A stretch of 64,000 nt of DNA, taken from Acidobacteriaceae bacterium. GTDB lineage: Bacteria; Acidobacteriota; Terriglobia; Terriglobales; Acidobacteriaceae. The position numbers were made by a program, and so were the translations under genes. Below, piece by piece: positions 10,301 to 18,128 of the stretch (position 1 is the stretch's first letter; every line of letters begins with the position of its first letter). Where the stretch lies: positions 1 through 64,000 of the forward strand of contig JAPWKG010000008.1 of assembly GCA_028283625.1 (NCBI GenBank), given 5' to 3'. The notes under the pieces are model-generated. The model was given only the letters and a program-made list of their open reading frames with translations. It ran no database searches and was not told the origin of the DNA.

Positions 10301-10539
10301 AACGCGGGAAAGGTGTAGATGCCTTGGCCATTGCTGGAGGTCGTCCACTTTGTTCCAGTGGCTGATGCGGTGAGCGCGATACTTGCATTGGCCACAACTG
10401 CGCCAGAAGGATCGGTTACGGTACCGACGAGCGTACCGGTAGAGATTGCGTTTTGTGCGTGTCCCGGGAAGGCGCTACAGAGCAGACAGAACAGCAGAAG
10501 GGTAGCGCGAAAGAAGTACGAAGCAAATCGTCCTAACAT
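7336..10539 (-). CDS. Oar-like TonB-dependent receptor
   Basis: 1067 residues, complete. A signal peptide (FFRATLLLFCLLCSAFPGHAQ) leads into a carboxypeptidase-regulatory-like domain (GTVTDPSGAVVANASIALTA, YTFPALPVGEYQVIISAAGF), a plug region (VVANLPLSGRRYTDFVLLTP, FTVDGSDATSYYYGDNRGF, IQEFQVQPNVYSAAYGGAGA) and a large barrel ending in FSFGYSF with the terminal aromatic residue typical of outer-membrane proteins. ATG 10539 was chosen over the longer frame because GGAG lies 6 bp upstream and the signal peptide begins there. Substrate unknown; no hydrolase gene is attached, unlike the receptor at the left end. It is divergent from a MarR-type regulator with about 300 bp between. Confidence 0.93.
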   Translation of the reverse strand: MLGRFASYFFRATLLLFCLLCSAFPGHAQNAISTGTLVGTVTDPSGAVVANASIALTASATGTKWTTSSNGQGIYTFPALPVGEYQVIISAAGFRATELSGVTISVGHTSGGNAALSIGSAGDVVKVDAQSDTSLDASDTSIGTLVSQHVVANLPLSGRRYTDFVLLTPNVTTDGQFGHITFAGQSGGDLSGYNNTSGGASNANGSSSFTVDGSDATSYYYGDNRGFTRIPYIFGLQAIQEFQVQPNVYSAAYGGAGAGFINTVTKSGTNQWHGDAFYYNRNSATGANDAVDKANGNAKPLNVLQQFGADIGGPLVHDKAFFYFDYEQQRHKNPLYAVNPGQAATDVTDFGLPTGTVLPTPNSHYPVATGLSEADIAADPTSPAYLQGVSNALNVIHSNLGPRQRRRDDYEFFPKFDWQLSEKDHLTVLYNYNHFQSPGGIITFSPESFAGTELLGNNGVRDHVAMVHWTHTLSNSLVNDMHVSYVRDEQMYSPSGLAPSDTTPEIILTQSHGGGSSTLLLGNATFAYNNLREYQWQFADHLTWILGKHQLEMGYDLNHDSISTRNPANFYGTYIFTSLEDFALGKWNIFQQTAGDPTYNFSDPFMGFYINDTWKAARNLTVTAGVREDFQIYPNPAGNPALPFTQKFNNQYQRVSPRLGFSYAPTTKTVIRGGAGLYYEIFVGGNYQNSTQANGVSQTAASLTDFSSTSTGTSLPVVFAGALPSSSSSFSSGTNIATIAPNYKTPSVVNASLQIDQEIAPHTVLTLGSMWSHGMHLTSSTAYDMNQERPTGTITYVTPTGSVTEPNLNNLSEGAISSSFGQINALISPGINNYVSFFTQVNRQMAKGASLVLSYTLSKSTQSGVDFYNQFDLSNTHGLSLLDQRHRLSVATVYAPTYNSDSEAARALLNHWTISMISQFNSGRPYTALVSDLNDSAAQQSTNNTAAGLGGGNSPGYGLAPGEDMNSYTGPWITEIDLGLQRDFMIGARNKITLKAQAFNLFNSANYYVQAGSGINQVKYTSSGDCSTDGGTCTLTPNNSIGGFQTRSSIAQPNPPRVLQFSFGYSF

Positions 10540-10844
10540 CCTGAACTCCTTGGTTGTGAAAACAGGAAAAAATCCGCAATCACTTGCAGATGGAACAATG
10601 CAAAGTACGAATGGCCTAGATACAGCGCGGCTGGCGCCGCAAACCACTGCGCTCTTTCAAGATCAGAAAGAGATGAAAACTGGGTGAGAAGCTATGACCA
10701 TAATTGAAGTCGTAACTTTGCGCAAGGGAAGCCGAGGTAAAATACCGCACTCGCTGGTGAAAGCTCTCGGCAAGCGCGATGCACACCGCCAGCAGAAGCA
10801 GTACTCTGGCAAAGTGGCAGTGAAGGGAAGTGAGATTCACGCGA
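10540..10844. other. Divergent intergenic region, Oar receptor / MarR
   Basis: About 305 bp with no convincing coding frame. It must carry the promoter for the minus-strand receptor and that of the MarR gene. I found no clean -35/-10 pair on either strand and no extended inverted repeat; short reading frames across it look like noise. Confidence 0.5.
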
Positions 10845-11330
10845 ATGCACCCTCCTTATAACAATCGCAATGCGGACATCTCTGCCGCACATACTTCATT
10901 TCGGGCTCCTTCGCAGGAGGCCTATCTCCGTCTGCTGGCGGCAGCAAGCCGTCTTTCGCGCCAGGTGGATGAGCTGCTCCGTACCTTTGGCATCTCGCAA
11001 CCGCAGTACAACGTGCTGCGAATTCTCGCCGGAGCGGACTCTGCGGGGTTGGGCAGAAATGAGATCGCAGCACGGATGATTGCAACGACACCGGATATGA
11101 CACGGCTGCTCAATCGCATGGCCGAAAAGGGCTGGGTGCACCGCGAGCGCGGCGCGCAGGACCGTCGAGAAGTACCTACAACGCTGACAGAACCCGGGCG
11201 GGAGCTTTTGCAACGAATCGATCGACCGCTGGAAGCATTGCATTTACAGCAGTTTGCCGCGTTTGGCGAAGGTGGCGACGGAGCATTCCTGCGCTCTCTA
11301 CGCGTACTGGCCGGCGTAGACGGCGTCTGA
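10845..11330 (+). CDS. MarR-family transcriptional regulator
   Basis: 161 residues. A helical N-terminus (LRLLAAASRLSRQVDELLRT) precedes a winged helix: QYNVLRILAGADSAGLGRNEIAARM, the recognition region TTPDMTRLLNRMAEKGWVHR, and a wing with the family's Asp-Arg-Arg (QDRREVPTTLTEPG). MarR proteins repress neighbouring genes and release DNA when they sense phenolics, quinones or oxidants. ATG 10845 is used; GTG 10830 is possible but AAGGGA (10823-10828) would then almost touch it. The next two genes, a VOC dioxygenase and an alpha/beta hydrolase, are the kind controlled by MhqR/CatR-type MarR proteins in Bacillus, so local repression is likely. I see no redox Cys. Confidence 0.88.
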   Translation: MHPPYNNRNADISAAHTSFRAPSQEAYLRLLAAASRLSRQVDELLRTFGISQPQYNVLRILAGADSAGLGRNEIAARMIATTPDMTRLLNRMAEKGWVHRERGAQDRREVPTTLTEPGRELLQRIDRPLEALHLQQFAAFGEGGDGAFLRSLRVLAGVDGV

Positions 11331-11376
11331 GCGGAAGGCGTTGGTGAATCGTTTTGAATACGAGGAGCATCTTAAT

Positions 11377-11392
11377 AGGTGTTTGAACACCT
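11377..11392. promoter_or_regulatory. Inverted repeat, candidate MarR operator
   Basis: AGGTGTT-TG-AACACCT is a perfect 7-2-7 inverted repeat in the 86-bp gap between the MarR gene and the dioxygenase, ending 24 bp before the dioxygenase ATG. Its size and position fit a MarR-dimer operator. It is followed by TTTTCTT, so a weak terminator or attenuator is the alternative reading. Confidence 0.5.
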
Positions 11393-11416
11393 TTTCTTGG
11401 TTCGAGGAGAATTCTT

Positions 11417-12316
11417 ATGGCTTTCCAAAACTCTTATGTCGACGCGACCAGCCTGGGCATCCACCCGCCCAGCTACAGATTGCCTGACTCCTCGCACGTC
11501 GGTATTGTCACGCTGGCGGTATCCAGCCTGGAGAAGTCAGTTGCCTTCTATCGTGACGTGATCGGGCTCGCCGTGTTGCGTCAGGACGGTCCGGACGCTG
11601 AGCTTGGCGTTGGAGGCAAGGTTTTTCTGCGCCTGAAGCAGCTTGAAGGGGTGCAGCCGATCGGCCGCCGCACACGCCTTGGCCTGTACCACACGGCATT
11701 TTTGTTGCCCAGCCGTGCCGCGCTCGGCAGCTTTATTCAGCACCTGCAGCGTATCGGCGAATACTTTGGCGCAGGTGATCATATTTATAGCGAAGCGCTC
11801 TATCTTGTAGATCCTGACGGACTCAGCGTGGAGGTGTACGCCGACCGTCCGCGCGAGCAATGGAAGACACGAGGCCACGAGCTGTTGAGCGCTACAGAGG
11901 CGGTCAACCTTGGCTCCGTGGTTGCCGACAGCGCAGGAGAGTGGAAGGGCGCTCCTGAGGGAACCAAGGTTGGCCATGTGCACCTTTACATCGGCGATCT
12001 TGAGACCGCGGCCCGTTTCTATCACGAGGGGCTGGGCTACACCGTCATGACCTGGACGTATCCGGGAGTGCTCTTTATTTCGGCCGGAGGGTACCACCAT
12101 CACATCGGCATCAATGTTTGGGCTGCGGGGTCTCAGCCTGCCAGCGAGCAGGACGCTCGATTGTTGTCCTGGGAGCTGGTTGTTCCCGACGCCGAAGAGA
12201 TTGCCAAGCTGCAGAAGAATATGGAGCAGCGAGGCTGGGAGACGACAACGCTGGAGAACGGGAGCCTTAAAGCGGTTGACCCATGGGGTATTCCGGTTCA
12301 CGTTGTCCTGGGCTAA
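11417..12316 (+). CDS. Two-module VOC dioxygenase (CatE/MhqO-like)
   Basis: 299 residues with two vicinal-oxygen-chelate modules, about residues 25-145 and 183-298. The first has a complete metal triad by position: His27 (SSHVGIVTLAV), His92 (GLYHTAFLL) and Glu139 (DPDGLSVEVYAD). The second keeps His residues (VGHVHLYIGD; GYHHHIGI at 227-229) but ends WGIPVHVVL, with no Glu at the expected place. Proteins of this type include Bacillus CatE and MhqO, which cleave catechol- or hydroquinone-derived rings. GAGGAG lies 7 bp before the ATG. It sits between a MarR regulator and an alpha/beta hydrolase, a layout seen in quinone-detoxification clusters. The exact substrate is not determined. Confidence 0.85.
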   Translation: MAFQNSYVDATSLGIHPPSYRLPDSSHVGIVTLAVSSLEKSVAFYRDVIGLAVLRQDGPDAELGVGGKVFLRLKQLEGVQPIGRRTRLGLYHTAFLLPSRAALGSFIQHLQRIGEYFGAGDHIYSEALYLVDPDGLSVEVYADRPREQWKTRGHELLSATEAVNLGSVVADSAGEWKGAPEGTKVGHVHLYIGDLETAARFYHEGLGYTVMTWTYPGVLFISAGGYHHHIGINVWAAGSQPASEQDARLLSWELVVPDAEEIAKLQKNMEQRGWETTTLENGSLKAVDPWGIPVHVVLG

Positions 12317-12341
12317 GAAATTTGCACGGAGGTAGAAGGTA

Positions 12342-12980
12342 ATGAGTCTTACAGCAATCGATGTTCACCAACCAAAGTCAAAGCCGCGCGCGCTGTTGTT
12401 GTTTCTTCATGGTGTAGGTGCCAGCGAACGGGCGATGCTTCCGCTGGCGCAGGCAGCGCCTGAGGAGTATCTAACGCAGACGCTTCGGGCCCCCTTTGCT
12501 TTGTCTCCGTATGCATTCGCATGGTTCCATGTTCAGTTCCGCGAAAACGGGCCTGCGATCGAGGAGGAGGAAGCGCGTACATCGTTGCAGGAGCTACGCG
12601 CTTACATACTGCAACTGCGCGAAACGCACGGCGACCTTCCGATTTACCTTGTCGGCTTCAGCCAGGGAGCGATCATGTCGCTTCTGCTAAGTCTGATCTA
12701 TCCGGGGCTGGTGGATGGAGCGATTTGCTTTAGCGGCCGGCTGCCAAAGGAATTTAGCGGGGATCTGGTAACGCAGACACCGGAAAAAAATACTGCATTG
12801 TGGATCGGTCACGGTGTGCAGGACTCTGTTCTGCGCATCCAGTATGCGCGCGATATCAAAGCGCTGCTGGATAGCTCTGCAATTCCCCTAAGCTATCAGG
12901 AGTACACTGCGGGGCACGAGGTCACGCCGCAAATGCTGCAGGACGCATATGAGTGGCTGGCAGCGCAGATAAAACAGTAA
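12342..12980 (+). CDS. Alpha/beta hydrolase, phospholipase/carboxylesterase family (MhqD-like)
   Basis: 212 residues, the usual size for this family. The nucleophile elbow GFSQGAIMS puts Ser at residue 107; Asp161 (GHGVQDSVL) and His192 (TAGHEV) complete a catalytic triad in the right order, and FLHGVGASE near residue 22 forms the oxyanion loop. The gene starts 25 bp after the dioxygenase with GGAGG just upstream, so the two are probably co-transcribed. In Bacillus a related hydrolase (MhqD) is induced with ring-cleaving dioxygenases by quinones. General cytoplasmic carboxylesterase activity is the safest statement. Confidence 0.87.
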   Translation: MSLTAIDVHQPKSKPRALLLFLHGVGASERAMLPLAQAAPEEYLTQTLRAPFALSPYAFAWFHVQFRENGPAIEEEEARTSLQELRAYILQLRETHGDLPIYLVGFSQGAIMSLLLSLIYPGLVDGAICFSGRLPKEFSGDLVTQTPEKNTALWIGHGVQDSVLRIQYARDIKALLDSSAIPLSYQEYTAGHEVTPQMLQDAYEWLAAQIKQ

Positions 12981-12995
12981 CCTCCAAAGCAATCG

Positions 12996-13043
12996 CAACG
13001 GGCCATTCTTTGAGCGATGCTCGAAGAATGGCCCGTTGTTTGT
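12996..13043 (+). terminator. Terminator after the MarR-VOC-hydrolase cluster
   Basis: A 15-bp perfect stem, CAACGGGCCATTCTT with AAGAATGGCCCGTTG (arms 12997-13011 region and 13024-13038), and a 13-base loop, followed by TTTGTT. It lies between convergent genes and ends 3 bp before the stop of the minus-strand response regulator. Confidence 0.85.
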
Positions 13044-13045
13044 TG

Positions 13046-13687
13046 CTACACAATCAACCCATTACGCATGGCAAAGCGGACGAGTTCCACAGGGGAATGG
13101 AGGTTTAATTTCTCCATGATTCTGCTGCGATGAGCTTCTACGGTGTAGACGCTTAGATTCAGTTGGGACGCGACTTCTTTATTTGTGCGTCCTTCTGCAA
13201 TGAAATAGAGCACCTCGCGCTCTCGTTTCGTAAGCAAATCGAGCGGATTGCTTACGTGCTTGCGGAAGTCTCCTACAATAACGCCAGCGACGGCCGGGCT
13301 TAGAAACGCATTGCCGCGAGCAACGTGCCGTATCGCGCTGAGTAGATTCTCATCAGAGTCCTCTTTGAGCAGATATCCCTTTGCTCCAGCACGCATTGCC
13401 TCACGTACGTAGACCGGATCACGATGCATGCTCAGGATGAGGACTTTTGCCGACGGGAGCTGCTCTGTAAGCTTGCGCGTGCACTCCAGGCCATTCAGGC
13501 CGGACATGGAGATATCCATGATGACAACATCCGGTTTCAACTCTAAGGCCAACGGTAATGCCTGATCGCCGTTGCTTGCCTCACCCGTGAGCTGCATGGA
13601 GTCATCTTCTTTAATGATGAGCGCGAGGCCGCGTCGCAGCATAGCGTGATCGTCGACCAGCATTACCTTAATCATTTTGCTTGTCAT
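13046..13687 (-). CDS. NarL/FixJ-family response regulator
   Basis: 213 residues. The receiver domain (1-120) has the acidic pair Asp12/Asp13 (LVDDH), phospho-acceptor Asp58 (VVIMDISM), Ser86 (LILSMH) and Lys108 (GYLLKED). A LuxR-type helix-turn-helix follows at about 145-208 (LTKREREVLYFIAEGRTNKEVASQLNLS, TVEAHRSRIMEKL). Its start overlaps the stop of the upstream histidine kinase by four bases (ATGA), indicating translational coupling of a cognate pair. The pair is divergent from an RND efflux operon, the obvious candidate target. Confident as to family; the signal is unknown. Confidence 0.95.
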   Translation of the reverse strand: MTSKMIKVMLVDDHAMLRRGLALIIKEDDSMQLTGEASNGDQALPLALELKPDVVIMDISMSGLNGLECTRKLTEQLPSAKVLILSMHRDPVYVREAMRAGAKGYLLKEDSDENLLSAIRHVARGNAFLSPAVAGVIVGDFRKHVSNPLDLLTKREREVLYFIAEGRTNKEVASQLNLSVYTVEAHRSRIMEKLNLHSPVELVRFAMRNGLIV

Positions 13688-14706
13688 CGCAGATGCTCGA
13701 ACAGTGGCATGGCTGTTGTTGCATGGATCGGGACCGAGAAGAACAGGTTGGCTCCTCCTGCAGGAAGATTTTCGGCGGTCATCGTGCCATCCATATGACG
13801 GATGCGAGCTTTCATGCCAGCGAGTCCTAGCCCTCGCTGCGCTGAGTCCTGCGCTTCGATCTCCGGAAAACCTACACCGTTATCGGTGATGTGTAGGGTG
13901 ACCCAGTCTTCATTGGCAAAGAGCTCAATCTCTGCCTGGGTTGCTTTGGAGTGCCGCACGAGATTGGTGAGCGATTCCTGGGCTATGCGAAAGAGCTGAG
14001 TTTCCAGCATCTCAGGAAGCCGCTTCGACATATTCGAGCCATACAGGATGCGGATGCCGGATTGTGTTTCGACTCGTCGCACCATGCCCTGAAGCGCTTC
14101 ATCTAAGCCGAAATCATCGAGAATAACCGGACGTAAGAGTTGCGAAAGCTCGCGGACGTTACTCAGGGCTTCTTCGAGCAAGGTAAGGCATTCTTTACGA
14201 TGTTCCTCAAAGTCGTCGGTTGAGGTCTTCTGTAGGAGCATCCTCATCCCTGTGAGCATTTGTCCGAATTCATCGTGGATTTCGTGAGAGAAGCGCCGCG
14301 CTACAACCTCATGCTCTTGTGAGATGCGCCAGCTCAGCAGATTGAGCTCATTGCTTTGTTGCTCGATGCGACGGAGCGCAGAGTGAACGGTCCATGCCGT
14401 AAATGCGCCGCAAACAATGGCGCAAAGTCCACAGGCCCCTAGCAGCAACTCCATTCTTGTAAGCAGAAGCTTCGACTGCCGGACGATCAGTTGATCGACG
14501 TTTGTATGGGTAAGTCCATGTGCGGGAATCGAGCGCAGGGAGTTTGTGGCTTCCGTGTGAATGTGTTCGATGCCTTGAAAGGCCAGCACACTTGCAACGC
14601 AGATCAACAGAACGGTCGCTGCAAATCCACCGTAAACGGAGCGCGTCACGTAGGTGAAGAAAGCCGGTTCAGGACGAGTTGAGATGACTTCCAATCTGCC
14701 CATCAT
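13684..14706 (-). CDS. Sensor histidine kinase, HisKA_3 (NarX/DesK class)
   Basis: 340 residues. Two membrane helices, about 25-44 and 88-107, enclose a short periplasmic segment of roughly 40 residues. The dimerisation/phosphotransfer helix carries FSHEIHDEFGQ, with His144 as the likely phosphorylated residue, followed by the ATPase with ITDNGVGFPE and GLAGMKARI. A start at 14703 (second Met) is equally possible. Partner is the coupled NarL-type regulator. The divergent 252-bp gap to the RND permease gene probably holds promoters for both units. The small sensor region suggests detection of membrane or envelope perturbation, but that is inference. Confidence 0.93.
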   Translation of the reverse strand: MMGRLEVISTRPEPAFFTYVTRSVYGGFAATVLLICVASVLAFQGIEHIHTEATNSLRSIPAHGLTHTNVDQLIVRQSKLLLTRMELLLGACGLCAIVCGAFTAWTVHSALRRIEQQSNELNLLSWRISQEHEVVARRFSHEIHDEFGQMLTGMRMLLQKTSTDDFEEHRKECLTLLEEALSNVRELSQLLRPVILDDFGLDEALQGMVRRVETQSGIRILYGSNMSKRLPEMLETQLFRIAQESLTNLVRHSKATQAEIELFANEDWVTLHITDNGVGFPEIEAQDSAQRGLGLAGMKARIRHMDGTMTAENLPAGGANLFFSVPIHATTAMPLFEHLR

Positions 14707-14958
14707 GCAATCAAGGGTATTGTGTCACATTCTGTAGCACTTCCCGCGGTGGAGCGCGACACCCCCAAAGATCGGGTAGTTTTATCCCCTATCGAAGGGG
14801 TATTTGTTGCGTTTGCATCCTGTCATAGTCAAGTGCAGGTTGGGCGAAGCCTAGGTTCTTTCCGTGTTGCTGGTGCTCTCTAGCGTGCCGGCCATGCTCT
14901 TGATCTGGAGCTTTTCCCCATGAACACGGCTTGAAGAAGCCGTAGAAGACAGGTGTAG

Positions 14959-17900
14959 ATGAAGGCTATTGCACGTTTCGCGCTAAAGCGGCCTTATACC
15001 TTTGTTGTTCTGGCTATCTTGATTGCTGTGTACGGCGTTCAGGCGATCATGACAACGGCCACGGATGTCTTTCCGATTATTAAGATTCCGGTTGTTGCGG
15101 CCGTATGGAGCTACACGGGGTTGTTGCCGAACGACGTTTCCGGGCGCATCACGTACTACTATGAGCGCGCTGTGACCTCGACCGTAGAGAACATCGAGCA
15201 TCTTGAGAGCGATTCCTACTTCGGTCGTAACGTCGTTCGTATCTTCTTCCAGCCGGGCACCGATATCGGGCGTGCAGAGGCTGAGGTTTCTTCGGTCTCG
15301 CAGACAATCGTGCAGCAGTTGCCGCCAGGAATCTCTCCTCCGATGGTGATGTCGCTGGACGCTTCGTCCGTTCCCGTCATGACGTTGCAGGTAACTGCGG
15401 ACAACATGACACCAGCGCAGCTGTATAACCTGGCGATTACGCGTTTGCGTCCACAGCTTGTCACGGTGCCGGGATCGGTGATTCCGCATCCTTACGGCGG
15501 CGCTTCGAACACCGTCCTCGTTGCTCTCGATCAAGCGAGGCTGCAGTCACATAAGCTCAGCGCGATGGATGTGTCCAATGCGTTCGATCAGCAGAGCATT
15601 GTTCTGCCTGCGGGTGATCAGAAGATCGGCAAGATCGATTGGATGGTGCAGACCAACGCCGTTCCGCAATCGATTGAAGAGTTCAATAACCTGCCGATTA
15701 AGCAGATTGGGAATGCGATCGTTCGCTTGAGAGATGTGGCATGGGTGTATCAGGGCGGACCACCGCAGACCAATGCTGTTCTGGTCAAGGGCAAGCAGGC
15801 CGTCATGCTCGTCATCATGAAGGGCGGAGAAGCTTCGACTCTTGATGTTGTGAACGGTGTGAAGAGGCTCATCCCGCAGATGAATCGCACGCTTCCTGCC
15901 GGTGTTCACATCAAGATTCTGACGGATGCTTCAACCTTCGTGAAGGATTCCGTGATCGATGTTGTGCGTGAGCTTGCACTAGCTGCTGGGTTGACAGGGC
16001 TTGTCGTACTGCTCTTCCTTGGCTCCTGGCGCTCAACCTTGATCATTGCGGTGTCTATTCCGCTATCTATTCTTTCCGCGATCATTCTGCTGCACGTAAC
16101 AGGGCAAACGATCAATGTCATGACGCTTGGAGGGTTGGCACTTGCCGTCGGCATTCTTGTCGACAACGCAACCGTCATGATCGAAAACATTGACATTCAC
16201 ATTGAGCACGGTAAGCCGCTTGCTGCTGCGATTGTGGATGCGGCAGGGGAAATGCTTCTGCCGACTCTGGTGGCTACGGTCTGCATCTGCATCGTGTGGC
16301 TGCCTTTGTTTCAGCTCGACGGTGTAGCAGGCTTCCTGTTTATGCCGATGGCGCTCGCCATTATCTTTGCCATGGCGCCGTCATTTCTGATGTCGCAGAC
16401 GCTGGTTCCAGCAATGGCTAACTGGATGCTCGGCAAGCAGATTGAAGAGCATAAGAAACGGCATCAGCCTGGGTATAAGCCGGGTTTCTTTACCCGCTTT
16501 CAAAAGGGTTTTGAGCGCGGCTTCCTTGCCTTCCGCGAGGTGTATCGAACAATCCTTGAATCGGCTGTTCATCATCGCAAGATGTTCGTGACCTGCTTCC
16601 TGGGCTTGGCGCTTGCATCGTTTCTTCTGATTCCGTATCTCGGGAAGAACTTCTTCCCGGAGATCAAGGGAGATACGTTGCAGATGCACATGCGTGCGCC
16701 GGTCGGCACGCGACTAGAGGTGGCGGATCGTGAAGCCGTATTGGTGAACAAGGAGATCTCCGCGTTATTGCCCGGGCAGGTGAAGGACGTTCTCGACAAC
16801 TGCGGTCTTCCAGTAGGTCCTCACAACCAGGCATTTATTCCGACGCCATCGATTGGCGCACAGGATTGCGATCTTACGATCACGCTGAAGAACCCTGAGT
16901 CCAAGGTGTGGGATGACCGTGCAATTCTTCGTAAAGGACTTAATGAGAAATTTCCCGGTACGGTCTTTACCTTCCAGGCTGCGGAGCTGACCGATAAGAT
17001 TTTGAACTTCGGCTTGCCTGCTCCGATTGATGTACGTATCTCGGGCATGAATCTGCAGGACAACTATGCCCTGGCTAAGCAGATGGTGCAGGACCTGCGG
17101 CATATCAACGGAATCGCCGATGTTGCGATTCAGCAGACGATGACAACGCCGACACTCTTTATTCATGCTCAGCGGCAGTTTGCCCTTCGTACCGGAGTGA
17201 AGGAGGCGGATGTCGCGAATAACGAACTCGTTTCTCTTTCCGGCAGTCAGCAGGTCAAGCAGGATTATTGGTTGGATCCGAAGACCGGTCTCTCCTACCT
17301 CATCAATATCTACACACCGCAGAAGCAGCTGACGTCGATGAATGATCTGGAGACGATTCCAGTGAGCGCCGGCGATGGTAACCCGACCAATCAGCGGCCG
17401 GAGTTGCTGGGGGCAATGGGGCAGATCAAGGCCGTTGGTACTCCGGGAGAAGTTTCCCACTACAACATTCTTCCGGTGCTGGACATCTATGCCGCGAATG
17501 AAGGGCGAGATCTCGGCGCGGTCTCCACAGATGTGCAGAAGGTGGTTGATCGTTACCAAAGCAAGCTACCGCATGGTTCTCTGATGAGTGTGCGTGGGCA
17601 GGCAGATACGATGAACAGCACCTATCGGCAGCTTTTGATCGGCCTGGGAATCTCGGTCCTATTGGTCTTCCTGGTCATCGTCGTCAACTTTCATAGCTGG
17701 CTTGATCCCTTCATCATCATCACGGCGTTACCTGCGGCGTTGGCTGGCATTGTCTGGAGTTTATTCCTGACGCATACAACCTTGTCGGTGCCCGCACTCA
17801 CGGGAACGATTATGTGTATGGGAACCGCGACGGCCAACTCCATTCTTGTTGTTGCCTTCGCAAGGGAACGGCTGCATGAGCATGGCGATGCTCTTCGAGC

Positions 17901-18126
17901 GGCTATCGAGGCGGGATATGTACGTATTCGTCCGGTCGTGATGACGGCTCTCGCCATGATGATCGGCATGCTGCCGATGTCGATGAGTAACTCCCAGAAC
18001 GCTCCTCTGGGACGAGCGGTGATCGGTGGTCTGGCTATGGCAACTGTAGCCACGCTGCTCTTCGTGCCTTGTGTCTTCGCAATTCTTCATCACAAAAAGA
18101 GTGTTCACACCGAGGGGGTGGCCTGA
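14959..18126 (+). CDS. RND efflux permease (AcrB/CzcA superfamily)
   Basis: 1055 residues, the normal length for an inner-membrane RND pump. It has the twofold arrangement: TM1 near the N-terminus (FVVLAILIAVYGVQAI), a large periplasmic porter domain, then TM2-6 with the proton-relay helix GGLALAVGILVDNATVMIENI, and the same again in the C-terminal half (LLIGLGISVLLVFLVIVVNF, PLGRAVIGGLAMATVATLLF). It exports substrates from periplasm or inner membrane through a tripartite channel with the next two genes. VDNA replaces the VDDA of hydrophobe exporters such as AcrB, so one of the paired acidic relay residues is absent. Drug versus metal specificity cannot be settled by eye. Confidence 0.95.
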   Translation: MKAIARFALKRPYTFVVLAILIAVYGVQAIMTTATDVFPIIKIPVVAAVWSYTGLLPNDVSGRITYYYERAVTSTVENIEHLESDSYFGRNVVRIFFQPGTDIGRAEAEVSSVSQTIVQQLPPGISPPMVMSLDASSVPVMTLQVTADNMTPAQLYNLAITRLRPQLVTVPGSVIPHPYGGASNTVLVALDQARLQSHKLSAMDVSNAFDQQSIVLPAGDQKIGKIDWMVQTNAVPQSIEEFNNLPIKQIGNAIVRLRDVAWVYQGGPPQTNAVLVKGKQAVMLVIMKGGEASTLDVVNGVKRLIPQMNRTLPAGVHIKILTDASTFVKDSVIDVVRELALAAGLTGLVVLLFLGSWRSTLIIAVSIPLSILSAIILLHVTGQTINVMTLGGLALAVGILVDNATVMIENIDIHIEHGKPLAAAIVDAAGEMLLPTLVATVCICIVWLPLFQLDGVAGFLFMPMALAIIFAMAPSFLMSQTLVPAMANWMLGKQIEEHKKRHQPGYKPGFFTRFQKGFERGFLAFREVYRTILESAVHHRKMFVTCFLGLALASFLLIPYLGKNFFPEIKGDTLQMHMRAPVGTRLEVADREAVLVNKEISALLPGQVKDVLDNCGLPVGPHNQAFIPTPSIGAQDCDLTITLKNPESKVWDDRAILRKGLNEKFPGTVFTFQAAELTDKILNFGLPAPIDVRISGMNLQDNYALAKQMVQDLRHINGIADVAIQQTMTTPTLFIHAQRQFALRTGVKEADVANNELVSLSGSQQVKQDYWLDPKTGLSYLINIYTPQKQLTSMNDLETIPVSAGDGNPTNQRPELLGAMGQIKAVGTPGEVSHYNILPVLDIYAANEGRDLGAVSTDVQKVVDRYQSKLPHGSLMSVRGQADTMNSTYRQLLIGLGISVLLVFLVIVVNFHSWLDPFIIITALPAALAGIVWSLFLTHTTLSVPALTGTIMCMGTATANSILVVAFARERLHEHGDALRAAIEAGYVRIRPVVMTALAMMIGMLPMSMSNSQNAPLGRAVIGGLAMATVATLLFVPCVFAILHHKKSVHTEGVA

Positions 18127-18128
18127 TC

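Noticed and set aside
16765-17559. 264-residue minus-strand frame inside the RND permease gene
   Set aside because: Antisense shadow; the permease reads through uninterrupted with all family features.
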